NCBI GenBank assembly: GCA_964536375.1
Contig: CAZHXF010000002.1
Span: 19,715-83,714 of the forward strand
Direction of reading: 5' to 3'
Length of the DNA stretch: 64,000 bases
DNA from: Desulfuromonas sp964536375
GTDB taxonomy: Bacteria > Desulfobacterota > Desulfuromonadia > Desulfuromonadales > Desulfuromonadaceae
This document shows, piece by piece, positions 52,259-61,900 of the stretch. The notes beneath the pieces are model-generated. The model was not told the origin of the DNA. It worked only from the letters and a program-made list of their open reading frames with translations, and did not search any database. The first letter of the stretch is position 1; the number at the start of each line of letters is the position of its first letter. The position numbers and the translations under genes are program-made.

Positions 52259-53161
52259 TTAGAACAAAGTAGCAGCCAAGGCTAGTGACCAAGTTTCACC
52301 TTTAGTGGTGCTGGCACCGTACAGTTCATTGAAGTAGCTGGCTTCCAGTGCCAATTGCGCAATGATTTTGTAGCCAACGGTAACTTCAAGTTTGCCTAAG
52401 TCAACTTCACATGGATTTGAATCTACAAGATTAGTAGGCGCATCATCACCATTGCCGACATTCGCAGTTGCGTCGAGCTTGGTGCGCAGATACAGAGCTT
52501 TGGTTATGTCGACACCGGCCTCTATAAGATATACAAATTCATCGGCCATGTATTCACTGCGCCAACGATAACCCGCTTCAACATTGAAATAGCCTGGGAT
52601 AATTGGATACAGGGATTGACCGTACTGGAGGCGCATTTCAAAATCGTCCTGAGCATCGCCTAGTTGGATTTCTAAGGGACCGAGGTGCTTTTCGTCATAG
52701 GCTTCGGCTGTTTTGTACATTGCCTGAAACGATAGTGCGCCAGACTCCGTGGCTAGCAAGCGGTAGCGCAGACCAAAATTAATATCACCTAAACCCGAGG
52801 ACTTTGTGTTTTTATCGCTAATGTATTTTCCGTTAGGTAGGGTTATTGATTGAAAGGTCCATTCAAGTTCTTTGTAGTCGAAAGAACCAATTAAGGTCAG
52901 GTTGTCTAGTAGACCATATTCGTTGTAGAAGGACCAAGTTTGTTCATCATAGTCAAAATTTCTTTGTTTTGCGGCATCTCCAGGAGAATAGTTTTTGCTG
53001 GTACCGTTTTCATTGAAAAAACGCTGGGAATCGTATTCGCTATAAGCTAAACGGGTGTAAAGTTTTCCAGCTGGCATAGTCCAGGCGCCAGCCCAGACGC
53101 TTGACGATATTATGGCTAGTAGGGCTGATGTAAAAATGAACATCTGGATTTTTTTAACCAT
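52259..53161 (-). CDS. Putative outer-membrane beta-barrel protein
   Basis: 300 residues beginning MVKKIQMFIFTSALLAIISS, a clear signal peptide with likely cleavage after VWA. The rest alternates polar and hydrophobic residues, is rich in Tyr and Gly and ends in an aromatic residue (..LAATLF), as expected of a barrel. AWTMPAGKLYTRLAYSEYD recalls small porin-like proteins, but I cannot name the family. The start at 53161 has GGGAGAA upstream; a longer frame from 53236 is unlikely. Confidence 0.72.
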   Translation of the reverse strand: MVKKIQMFIFTSALLAIISSSVWAGAWTMPAGKLYTRLAYSEYDSQRFFNENGTSKNYSPGDAAKQRNFDYDEQTWSFYNEYGLLDNLTLIGSFDYKELEWTFQSITLPNGKYISDKNTKSSGLGDINFGLRYRLLATESGALSFQAMYKTAEAYDEKHLGPLEIQLGDAQDDFEMRLQYGQSLYPIIPGYFNVEAGYRWRSEYMADEFVYLIEAGVDITKALYLRTKLDATANVGNGDDAPTNLVDSNPCEVDLGKLEVTVGYKIIAQLALEASYFNELYGASTTKGETWSLALAATLF

Positions 53162-53200
53162 TTTCAGTTCTCCCAATTTAATAATAAAAATTACATAATT

Positions 53201-53290
53201 ATTCAGCACCTCTTCAGGTTGGTACGCATTCCCCATAGCAAGGGTTTATGTGTCCCTTGTTGTGGGGATTGCGTACCTATCATGCTGAAT
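53201..53290. promoter_or_regulatory. Long nested inverted repeat between the outer-membrane protein and glycosyltransferase genes
   Basis: Outer arms ATTCAGCA (53201-53208) and TGCTGAAT (53283-53290); inner arms GGTACGC (53221-53227) with GCGTACC (53271-53277), then CCCCA with TGGGG, and CAAGGG with CCCTTG near the loop. It sits in the 300-base divergent gap and would form part of the leader RNA of the outer-membrane protein gene. No T-tract follows, so it is not an ordinary terminator. Confidence 0.65.
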
Positions 53291-53461
53291 AGTTACAAAA
53301 TTACATACAAAAGTAGAGTTGTTTTTACTATAGCTCATTCAAGTAAGTCCAATAGATAAAGTCGATACTTGCTTGTGTAAATATTGTAAAAATCAATTAT
53401 CCTTACCGAACACCCGTGTGTTACAAGGTGCTTTATCTGTTGACTTTTTGTGGGTGTGGTA

Positions 53462-54940
53462 ATGACTTATTTGATCTTGTTTTTGACTGTTGTTCACTTT
53501 ATTGCCCTATCTGGGCTGGCTGTTTATGGGGTGCATCGTCTGTGGATGTTGTATCACTGGTGGCAATATAGTTCGGTGGCGGATGATGTCCAGACTGTCA
53601 GTTTTGCTGGAGCATGGTCGCAGGTTACTATTCAGCTGCCGGTGTATAATGAAAGATTTGTTGTGGAACGGTTGATTGACGCGGTTGCTCAGCTTGATTG
53701 GCCAAGTAGTTGTTTGCAGATACAGGTTGTAGATGATTCTAACGACGAAACTTGTTCTGTGGTGGATCGGGCAGTAGCACGCTGGCGTGCGCGTGGTGTA
53801 AATATCGTGGTGCAGCGTCGGAATAACCGTCTTGGTTACAAGGCTGGAGCCTTGGGTGCTGCGCTGGAGCATGCCACTGGCGAGTACGTTGCAATTTTTG
53901 ATGCAGACTTTGTCCCCGATCCAGATTATCTGCAGCGTATTATGCCGTATTTTTCCAGTGCTGACGTGGCTATGGTACAGGCACGCTGGGGGTTCTTGAA
54001 TCGGGAGCATTCGTGGTTGACCAAACTGCAGGCGATATTGCTTGGTGCCCACTTTGCTGTAGAGCATCAGGTGCGCTATAATGAAGGGTTGTTCTTCAAT
54101 TTTAACGGGACCGCCGGTATTTGGCGGCGCATTGCCATAGAGGCAGCGGGTGGTTGGCAGGCGGATACGGTAACTGAAGATCTTGATCTAAGTTATCGGG
54201 CGCAAATGCTGGGTTGGCGTTTTATTTATGTTAATGACGTTGTAGTGCCATCCGAGCTGCCCCTGACAGTGAATGACTTTCGTGCCCAGCAGCAGCGCTG
54301 GGCTAAAGGTTCTACCCAGACAGCCCGCAAAATTCTCCCCATATTGCTGCGTGCCGATCTTCCTGTGCGGGTAAAAATCGAGGCGGGGGCGCATCTGCTG
54401 GCTAATTTGGGTTGGTTGTGCGCGGCATTGGCCAGTCTTACTCTGTATCCGGCCCTGCTTGGTCGCGGTGGTTTCAGCGTAACGCAGGTTGTGCTGTTAG
54501 ATGTGCCATTATTTATTCTCGCTGGGGTGGCGATTCTGCTCTATTTTGCCCTATATGCAGCGCGCGAATATGGTTGGCGTAGCCTGCTGTGGTTGCCAGT
54601 TTTACCCATGTTGACTCTTGGAATATCACCGAGTTTAGCTTGGTCAGTTATGTGTGGCATGGTGCAGCGCGGCGGGGTGTTTGCCCGTACGGCTAAATAC
54701 GGCGTAATGGGTAAACAGCATGCAGGTTTGTCATCCCTGGTAACGTCGTCTTTTACTAAAGCCAATTACTGGCTCTTATTTGTCAGCGGCACCTTGGTGG
54801 TATATTCTTGCTTGCCGATGATATATATATTGCAGCGCCATGATTGGGCGGCAATATTTCTGGTTGTGTTATTTCCTCTTGGTTTTTTACTGGTTTTTTG
54901 TAGTGATGCTGTTGCTCTGATACAGCGTTCTCAGCAGTAA
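53462..54940 (+). CDS. Processive GT2-family glycosyltransferase (cellulose synthase/mannan synthase-like)
   Basis: 492 residues. N-terminal membrane helix (about 3-22), GT-A domain with IQLPVYNERFVVERL, VVDDSNDET, IFDADFVPD (DxD), TVTEDLDLSYR (TED) and QQQRWAKGSTQ (QxxRW), then four or more helices. These motifs mark processive beta-glycan synthases of the BcsA/CslA type. There is no PilZ domain, so direct c-di-GMP control is not indicated. No accessory cellulose genes are nearby. The product is probably a beta-linked polysaccharide; the sugar is unknown. Confidence 0.87.
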   Translation: MTYLILFLTVVHFIALSGLAVYGVHRLWMLYHWWQYSSVADDVQTVSFAGAWSQVTIQLPVYNERFVVERLIDAVAQLDWPSSCLQIQVVDDSNDETCSVVDRAVARWRARGVNIVVQRRNNRLGYKAGALGAALEHATGEYVAIFDADFVPDPDYLQRIMPYFSSADVAMVQARWGFLNREHSWLTKLQAILLGAHFAVEHQVRYNEGLFFNFNGTAGIWRRIAIEAAGGWQADTVTEDLDLSYRAQMLGWRFIYVNDVVVPSELPLTVNDFRAQQQRWAKGSTQTARKILPILLRADLPVRVKIEAGAHLLANLGWLCAALASLTLYPALLGRGGFSVTQVVLLDVPLFILAGVAILLYFALYAAREYGWRSLLWLPVLPMLTLGISPSLAWSVMCGMVQRGGVFARTAKYGVMGKQHAGLSSLVTSSFTKANYWLLFVSGTLVVYSCLPMIYILQRHDWAAIFLVVLFPLGFLLVFCSDAVALIQRSQQ

Positions 54941-55049
54941 AGGCATGTGTCGGCGGTTGCTGCTTAGATTGGCTTATCTATATAAGTTTTTTCACGAAGA
55001 AAAACACTTTACACCACCAATAATGCTGTGTACTATTTGCGCCTTACGC

Positions 55050-55301
<252 letters not shown>

Positions 55302-55351
55302 GCTACATTTGCTATATACATAATACAAAGTAAAACCAGTTGCCGTTAGAA

Positions 55352-55457
55352 GTGGCAACCGGGTCCCGCGCAACGGGCGCTCGTGAACTCCGTCAGGCCT
55401 GGAAGGGAGCAGCGGTAACGATGTCGTTGGTGTGCCGTGGGGGTGCCTGGTTGCCAC
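55352..55457 (+). ncRNA. ffs: Signal recognition particle RNA, small bacterial type
   Basis: The core GCCTGGAAGGGAGCAGCGG is the conserved apical loop of 4.5S RNA. The ends GTGGCAACCGGGTC and GGTGCCTGGTTGCCAC pair to form the long helix; the outer bases TTGCCG/CGGCAA extend it to about 55340-55469, followed by TTTTGTTTTT as terminator. It binds Ffh to target membrane proteins. Its position upstream of dnaX is common. Confidence 0.93.
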
Positions 55458-55593
55458 TTGTAGCGGCAATTTTGTTTTTACTACCCGGGCAAGATTTGTC
55501 TGCAGGTTTAATTGATTTTTGCTTTACTTGTTTCCATAATACCCCTTTGTTTCCTCATCCTATGTTGAATGCCTATGGAGGCTTGTTGTTTTA

Positions 55594-57468
55594 ATGTCCT
55601 ATCTGGTATTAGCCCGTAAGTATCGTCCCCAATTGTTTGCCGACTTGATTGGTCAGGAGCACGTCAGCCGCACGCTGGCTAATTCGATTAGCAGCGGTCG
55701 CATCCATCACGCCTTCTTGTTTACCGGAGCGCGTGGTGTTGGCAAAACCTCGGCGGCGCGTATTTTAGCCAAGGCATTGAACTGTGAATGTGGTGCCCAG
55801 ACTGAACCCTGTAATCAGTGTAATTCCTGTCAGGAAATTACCGCTGGCAGGAGTGTTGATGTCCTTGAGGTTGACGGTGCATCCAACAATGGTGTCGATG
55901 ATATTCGTGAACTGCGCGATACCTTGCGTTATTTGCCAGCACATTCACGCTATAAAATATTTATTATTGATGAAGTCCACATGCTGTCAATTAATGCTTT
56001 CAATGCGCTGTTGAAAACGCTAGAAGAGCCACCGGCACATGTGAAATTCATTTTTGCGACCACCGAACCCCACAAAATTCCGGTAACTATATTGTCGCGT
56101 TGCCAACGTTTTGATTTCCGTAAAATTCCCGCCTTAAAAGTTGTGACTCAGATGCAGAAAATAGTCGCTGCCGAGAAGATCGAAATATCCGAGCGCTCGT
56201 TGGCTCTGATAGCTCAGCGTGGCGGCGGTAGTATGCGTGATTGCCTGTCTACTCTTGATCAGGTAGTGGCTTTTTGCTCTGCCAGTGTCGATGACGCTGA
56301 CGTGCAAGCGCTTCTCGGAGTGGTTGATCAGCGCCTGTTATTCGATGTGCTGGAAGCATGTATGCAGCACAATTGTTCCATGGTGCTGGAGATTGTGCGC
56401 CGGGTCGATGATCTGGGTCATTCGTTCCGCCAATTCAGTCAGGAATTGATTGAGGTGGTGCGCCGGGTGATACTCTGTGGGGTGGTGAAAGATCCGCAGG
56501 AGGCGTTGGGGTTGTTTGCGGATGAGTTTAAGGCGCTAACCTCTCTGGTTGGGCTGGCAACAGCGGAAGATTGGCAGCGGCTGTTGACACAGTTGCTAAA
56601 GACGGAGACCCAGCTGAGCAGTAGTGTCTATCCAAAATTGTTGGTGGAGATGGCGCTTATTCGTGCTGCCAGCTTACCCCCCAGTCGAGATATCGCTAGT
56701 CTTATTAATAAGATAGAGGCGCTAGAGGCTGGTAGTGTTGTTCAGGTTTTGCCGGTACGTCAACCATCACCATCAGTTGCGCAAGCAACTGTACACGCAG
56801 TAGCTCCTGTTACGCCGCAGCCAGTTGTGGATGTTACACCAGTGCAGCCAATTGGACCAAATGCTACGCAAACAGCCGTGGATAGCACTGTGTTAGTTGT
56901 CCAGCCAGAGAATCCAACGGTAGTTGAAAATATAGAAAGTTACCGACCTGAAGCCGCGGTAATTGCAGTAAATGCAGTGGCTGGTGTTGATAGTAGCTTG
57001 GTTGCCGATGTTGTTGCCGATGTGGAAGTTGCCCTTGGTCCTGAAATAATGGTAAATACCGGCGGTAAGAGCTGGTTGGAATTTGTCCAGTATGTGAAAA
57101 AAGAGCGCCCACGTATTGGCTCGCTATTGGAACACGGTAGCTTGCTGGAGTTTGAGCTGCCAGTTGTGCGGGTTGGTTTCGAACGCGGATCTTTCATGAT
57201 GCAACAGCTCGGTGATGCTGAGACTAAGGACCGCTTGAACGCGCTGGCACAACAGTTCTTTGATCCGCAGGCACAAATAGTGGTTGCGTCGTTAAGCGCG
57301 GTAACCGATGCGCCGTTGTCGCTGGTAGCTGCTGAAGAGAAACGCGAAAGCGACCGCGGGCGCCGCCTGCGTGAAGATGCTCTGGCTCACCCGATGGTGC
57401 GCAAAGCGGTGGAAATATTTTCTGGTGAGATTGAGAAAATAACCCCGATTGATAAGGGGTTTGTGTAG
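55594..57468 (+). CDS. dnaX: DNA polymerase III subunits gamma and tau
   Basis: 624 residues. AAA+ clamp-loader ATPase with GARGVGKTSAARI, a zinc site made of four cysteines (CECGAQTEPCNQCNSC), IDEVHMLS and the sensor 1 region FATTEPHKI. Domain III follows to about 380, then a Pro/Val-rich low-complexity linker (about 385-480) and a C-terminal tau domain (about 485-610). It loads the sliding clamp and couples polymerases. No obvious frameshift slippery site was noticed. It is upstream of ybaB and recR as in many bacteria. Confidence 0.95.
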   Translation: MSYLVLARKYRPQLFADLIGQEHVSRTLANSISSGRIHHAFLFTGARGVGKTSAARILAKALNCECGAQTEPCNQCNSCQEITAGRSVDVLEVDGASNNGVDDIRELRDTLRYLPAHSRYKIFIIDEVHMLSINAFNALLKTLEEPPAHVKFIFATTEPHKIPVTILSRCQRFDFRKIPALKVVTQMQKIVAAEKIEISERSLALIAQRGGGSMRDCLSTLDQVVAFCSASVDDADVQALLGVVDQRLLFDVLEACMQHNCSMVLEIVRRVDDLGHSFRQFSQELIEVVRRVILCGVVKDPQEALGLFADEFKALTSLVGLATAEDWQRLLTQLLKTETQLSSSVYPKLLVEMALIRAASLPPSRDIASLINKIEALEAGSVVQVLPVRQPSPSVAQATVHAVAPVTPQPVVDVTPVQPIGPNATQTAVDSTVLVVQPENPTVVENIESYRPEAAVIAVNAVAGVDSSLVADVVADVEVALGPEIMVNTGGKSWLEFVQYVKKERPRIGSLLEHGSLLEFELPVVRVGFERGSFMMQQLGDAETKDRLNALAQQFFDPQAQIVVASLSAVTDAPLSLVAAEEKRESDRGRRLREDALAHPMVRKAVEIFSGEIEKITPIDKGFV

Positions 57469-57501
57469 TTTAAAGTGCTGATGCAGATAAAATATTACCT
57501 G

Positions 57502-57626
57502 ATTAATATTAATCTTCCGCTATTGCCACAAAGGTCGTCACTCTCGCGCAGGCGGGAGTCTAGAAATCTATGCAAAACCTCTGGATCCCCGCATTCGCGA
57601 GGATGACGAATACGGGGAACAGAACC
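57502..57626 (-). repeat. 125-bp palindromic intergenic repeat, copy 2 (inverted)
   Basis: The reverse complement of this segment matches 12436-12560, with small differences throughout. It lies between dnaX and ybaB and folds into a long hairpin, which may interrupt or protect the dnaX-ybaB transcript. Confidence 0.85.
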
Positions 57627-57698
57627 AGAGCGGGAGATTAGTTCTACTCGGGAAATCTTATGTGTTCTATATAAATTAACAGCTGAGGAGTGAGTGAT

Positions 57699-58013
57699 AT
57701 GGCAAAAGGTTTAGGCAATATGATGAAGCAGGCGCAACAGATGCAACAAAAAATGGAGCGCGTACAGGAAGAGATGGAAAAACGTGAAATTGAAGCCAGT
57801 GCAGGTGGCGGTATGGTTACCGTAGTGGCTAATGGTAAGCAGCAGGTATTGTCGATCAAAATCGACCCCAGTGTTGTTGATCCGCAAGACGTAGATATGT
57901 TGCAAGACCTGATCATGGTGGCTATAAACGAAGCAGTACGTCAAAGTCAGGATATGATGCAGCAGGAGATGTCTAAATTAACTGGTGGTATGAATATTCC
58001 CGGTCTTTTTTAA
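57699..58013 (+). CDS. YbaB/EbfC-family nucleoid-associated protein
   Basis: 104 residues beginning MAKGLGNMMKQAQQMQQKMERVQEEM, the family N-terminus, a coiled-coil helix. It is followed by VTVVANGKQQVLSIKIDPSVVDP. It binds DNA as a dimer and is found with dnaX and recR in many genomes. The ATG at 57699 has GAGGAG eight bases upstream. Confidence 0.95.
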   Translation: MAKGLGNMMKQAQQMQQKMERVQEEMEKREIEASAGGGMVTVVANGKQQVLSIKIDPSVVDPQDVDMLQDLIMVAINEAVRQSQDMMQQEMSKLTGGMNIPGLF

Positions 58014-58046
58014 GTAAAATTTGCATCAGTTGCGAATTTGTTCACC

Positions 58047-58090
58047 AAAAAGCTACTGCAGACTGCAATGTCACTAGTGGCTTTTTGTTT
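58047..58090 (+). terminator. Terminator after ybaB
   Basis: AAAAAGCTACT (58047-58057) pairs with AGTGGCTTTTT (58076-58086) over 11 bp with one G-T pair, ending in a T-rich tail. It separates recR from the dnaX-ybaB unit. Confidence 0.8.
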
Positions 58091-58263
58091 ATCCTTGTCT
58101 CTTGCGATAAACCGTTGTTATTTTTATTGCAATTAAATAAGATCCAGATAAAATTTATCGTAACTAAAAATGATGCGGTCAGTTTTATTAAGGTGAAAAA
58201 GTTTTCAATTAAGCGTAAAAAAATAGAACGCCATTCTAAATGGTTGTCATTATGGAGAGCTTC

Positions 58264-58863
58264 ATGCTAGACTCTGTCCCCTCGCTGACTCGTTTAATCG
58301 CCGAGTTGGGCAAGTTTCCTGGAATCGGTAGAAAGACAGCAACACGCTTAGCTTTTTTTGTTTTGCAGCAGGCGCCAGAAGAGTCACAAGCGCTGGCTGA
58401 CGCTATAACAGATTTGAAACGTTCGGTCGGTTATTGCTCGCGGTGTTTTCACGTTACTGAGCAGGATCCGTGTCGACTATGTTGTGCCATTGATCGAGAT
58501 GATGAATTGTTATGCGTGGTCGAGCAGCCACAAGATCTGATCGCTATAGAACGTGGTCATGCCTATCGCGGGCGCTACCATGTGTTGCATGGAGTATTGT
58601 CGCCGCTGGACGGAATTGGTCCTGATGATCTGACAATCGCTCAGCTGATGGCGCGCTTGGTTGACGAAAAATTTAGCGAGGTCATTGTTGCCACCAATTT
58701 TTCTATTGAAGGTGAGGCAACCGCGCTATATTTGGCGCGTTTGATTCAACCGCTAGGGGTAAAGGTAACACGTTTGGCTCATGGTATTCCCATGGGTAGT
58801 GATCTTGAGTATGTAGATGCAGCGACTATGGGTCATGCCATTGAGAAACGGCGCGACTTTTAA
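58264..58863 (+). CDS. recR: Recombination protein RecR
   Basis: 199 residues, the standard length. Helix-hairpin-helix FPGIGRKTATRLAF, a zinc finger with four cysteines (CSRCFHVTEQDPCRLCC), a Toprim domain (ELLCVVEQPQDLIAIE) and a Walker-like end (GIPMGSDLEYVD). With RecO it loads RecA at gaps. The start at 58264 has GGAG six bases upstream; longer in-frame starts lack support. Confidence 0.95.
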   Translation: MLDSVPSLTRLIAELGKFPGIGRKTATRLAFFVLQQAPEESQALADAITDLKRSVGYCSRCFHVTEQDPCRLCCAIDRDDELLCVVEQPQDLIAIERGHAYRGRYHVLHGVLSPLDGIGPDDLTIAQLMARLVDEKFSEVIVATNFSIEGEATALYLARLIQPLGVKVTRLAHGIPMGSDLEYVDAATMGHAIEKRRDF

Positions 58864-58970
58864 CTGCTGTTTTAGATTTATTTTGTAAGATTATGCCAGC
58901 TGGGTAGATTGGTAGTTGTTGTAGTTGGTCGACCAGCACAGTTTTATGACAACATAACAAGGAGGAACAC

Positions 58971-61900
58971 ATGTCGCGTAAGATGGTAAACATTGATGGC
59001 AACACTGCAGCCGCTCATGTCGCTCATGCGACCAATGAGGTTGTAGCTATTTACCCAATTACTCCGTCATCGGATATGGGTGAGATCGCTGATGCGAAAA
59101 GTGCCGCAGGAGAAAAAAATATTTGGGGAACCATCCCTAAAGTTGTAGAGATGCAATCTGAAGGTGGCGCCTCTGGTGCTGTCCACGGTGCATTGCAGGC
59201 GGGCGCATTAACCACAACATTTACTGCTTCTCAGGGTTTGTTGTTGATGATTCCCAATATGTATAAGATTGCTGGTGAGTTAACTTCGACCGTTTTTCAC
59301 GTTGCAGCGCGGTCGATCTCTGCCCAAGCTCTGTCAATTTTTGGTGATCATTCGGATGTTATGTCCTGCCGTGCTTGTGGCTGGGGTATGTTGTGCTCTA
59401 ACACGGTACAAGAAGTTATGGACTTTGCTCTGCTGGCACATTCGACAACTCTGCGGACGCGCATCCCATTTATCCATTATTTTGATGGCTTCCGTACCTC
59501 CCACGAAATTCAAAAAGTCGAGCAACTGGGGATGGAAGATATCCGTGCCATGATGGACGATGATCTAGTGCGTGCGCACAGAGCACGAGGTCTGTCGCCT
59601 GATCATCCAGTGCTGCGTGGTACTGCGCAAAACCCCGACGTTTATTTTATTGGTCGTGAGACTGTTACCAAGTTTTACGAATCAGTTCCTGATGTGCTCC
59701 AGGGTGAGATGGACAAATTGGCTGGCATTATTGGTCGCCAATATAAATTGGTTGAATATGTCGGTGCTCCAGATGCAGAGCGCGTAGTTGTAGTAATGGG
59801 TTCTGGTGCTGCAACAGTTGAAGAACTGGTCGAGTATCAGGTCGCCCAAGGGGAGAAGGTCGGTCTGCTGAAAGTACGCTTATTCCTGCCCTTCCCACTC
59901 AAGGCTTTTGCCGCAGCATTGCCTGCGACAGTTAAGAGCATCGCTGTTCTCGATCGCACTAAAGAGCCGGGTTCACTGGGTGAGCCACTGTATCAAGTGG
60001 TTCGTACCGCTATCGGTGAAGCTATGGAAACAGGTCTGTACAAAGGGACCGGTTATCCAAAGATTGTTGGTGGTCGTTTTGGTCTCGGTTCCTACGAGTT
60101 CACTCCAGCCATGGCTCAATCCGTATTTGACAACCTGAGTGCAGAAAAGCCGAAAAATCATTTTGTTGTAGGTATTAATGATGACGTTGCCGGTAACAGC
60201 CTGCCTTACGATGCCAAGTTTACAGTTCCAACTGCTGGCTACTCTGCCATGTTTTATGGTCTAGGTTCTGATGGTACTGTTGGTGCCAACAAGAACTCAA
60301 TCAAGATCATTGGCGAAACTACCGATAACAAGGTTCAGGCTTACTTTGTTTACGATTCCAAAAAAGCTGGCAGTATGACCACCAGCCATTTGCGTTTTGG
60401 TAAGCAAGAGATCAAGTCACCATATTTGATTGATAGCGCTGACTTCTTGGCCTGCCATAATTTTTCCTTCCTGGAGAAATATGACATGCTGAAAAATGCC
60501 AAGCAGGGCGCAACCTTCCTGCTTAATAGCCCGTATAATAAGGATGAGGTGTGGAACCAGATTCCGGTTGAGGTACAGAAGGCTATTCTGGACAAACAAC
60601 TAAAATTCTACGTTGTCGACGGTATCCGTCTTGGAGAACAGATCGGTCTTGGTTCCCGTATCAACGTAATTATGCAGACTGCCTTCTTTAAGATCTCCAA
60701 TATTATTCCATTAGATACAGCGCTGGCCGAGATCAAAGCTGCCATCGTTAAGTCTTATGGTAAAGCTGGAGAAAAAGTTGTCAGCATGAACAAGAAGGCG
60801 GTTGATGTCGCGCTGGAGAATATCCAAGAAGTCACCCCCGGTGTTGTTGGCGGCGATCTGCGGATTCATGGCGCTATTGAAGGCGACGCTCCTGAGTTTA
60901 TTAAGAACACCACAGCGGCTATTATTGAAGGCCGCGGTGCCAGCCTGCCGGTATCAGCTATGCCATGCGATGGTACCTTCCCTACCGGTACCGCAAAATA
61001 TGAGAAGCGCAACATTGCAGTGAACTTGCCAGTATGGGATGCGGACCTGTGTATCCAGTGTGGTATCTGTTCTTTTGTTTGCCCACATGCGGCAATTCGT
61101 CTCAAAGCTTATGACGCAGAGTGCCTGAGCGGCGCACCAGCAACCTTTAAATCTGTAGAAGCTAAAGGTAAAGAGTTGGCAGGTAAGAAATTTACCCTGC
61201 AAGTTGCTCCTGAAGATTGTACCGGTTGCGGCGTTTGTGTCTATAACTGCCCAGCTAAGAACAAAACAGTTGAAGGCAAAAAAGCTATCAATATGGAGTT
61301 CCAGGTTCCCCTGCGCGTCCCAGAGGCGGCTAACTGGGAATTTTTCCTCGATCTGCCAGAGACCGACGAGAAACTGTTCAAACGTTCTACCGTTAAGGGT
61401 AGCCAGTTTCTGCCACCAACATTTGAATTCTCCGGTGCCTGCTTGGGATGCGGTGAGACTCCATTCTTGAAGTTGTTATCCCAGCTGTTTGGCGATCGTG
61501 CTTTGATTGCCAATGCTACTGGTTGTTCTTCAATTTATGGCGGCAACCTGCCCACTACTCCATGGACAACCCGTAAAGATGGGCTTGGTCCAGCATGGAG
61601 TAACTCGCTGTTCGAAGATAATGCCGAGTTTGGTTACGGCATGCGCCTGACTGTAGATAAGTTCAATGAGTATGCTCTTGAGTTGCTAAACGCTGCTGCT
61701 GAGCATCTGTGTAAGGCTGGTTCAGAGTATTCTGTATTGATCAAAGGGATTCAAGAAGCCGATCAGACCACACAGCAGGGGATTGAAGATCAACGCGCCC
61801 GTGTTGCTAAGTTAAAAGCAGGATTAGCTCAGTGCCCAGATGATAACTCTAAGCAACTGTTGTCGGTAGCTGACTATCTGGTATCTAAAGCAGTGTGGAT

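Noticed and set aside
53201..53290. c-di-GMP (GEMM) riboswitch
   Set aside because: Considered because of the glycan synthase and diguanylate cyclase, but the characteristic GEMM core segments are missing; it is a plain nested palindrome.
55340..55594. 84-codon ORF across the SRP RNA
   Set aside because: The bases are fully explained by the conserved SRP RNA fold, and the predicted peptide resembles nothing.
58926..58935. Palindrome TGGTCGACCA upstream of the pyruvate:ferredoxin oxidoreductase gene as an operator
   Set aside because: It is a single 10-bp perfect palindrome without a second copy or a known regulator; it may be chance.
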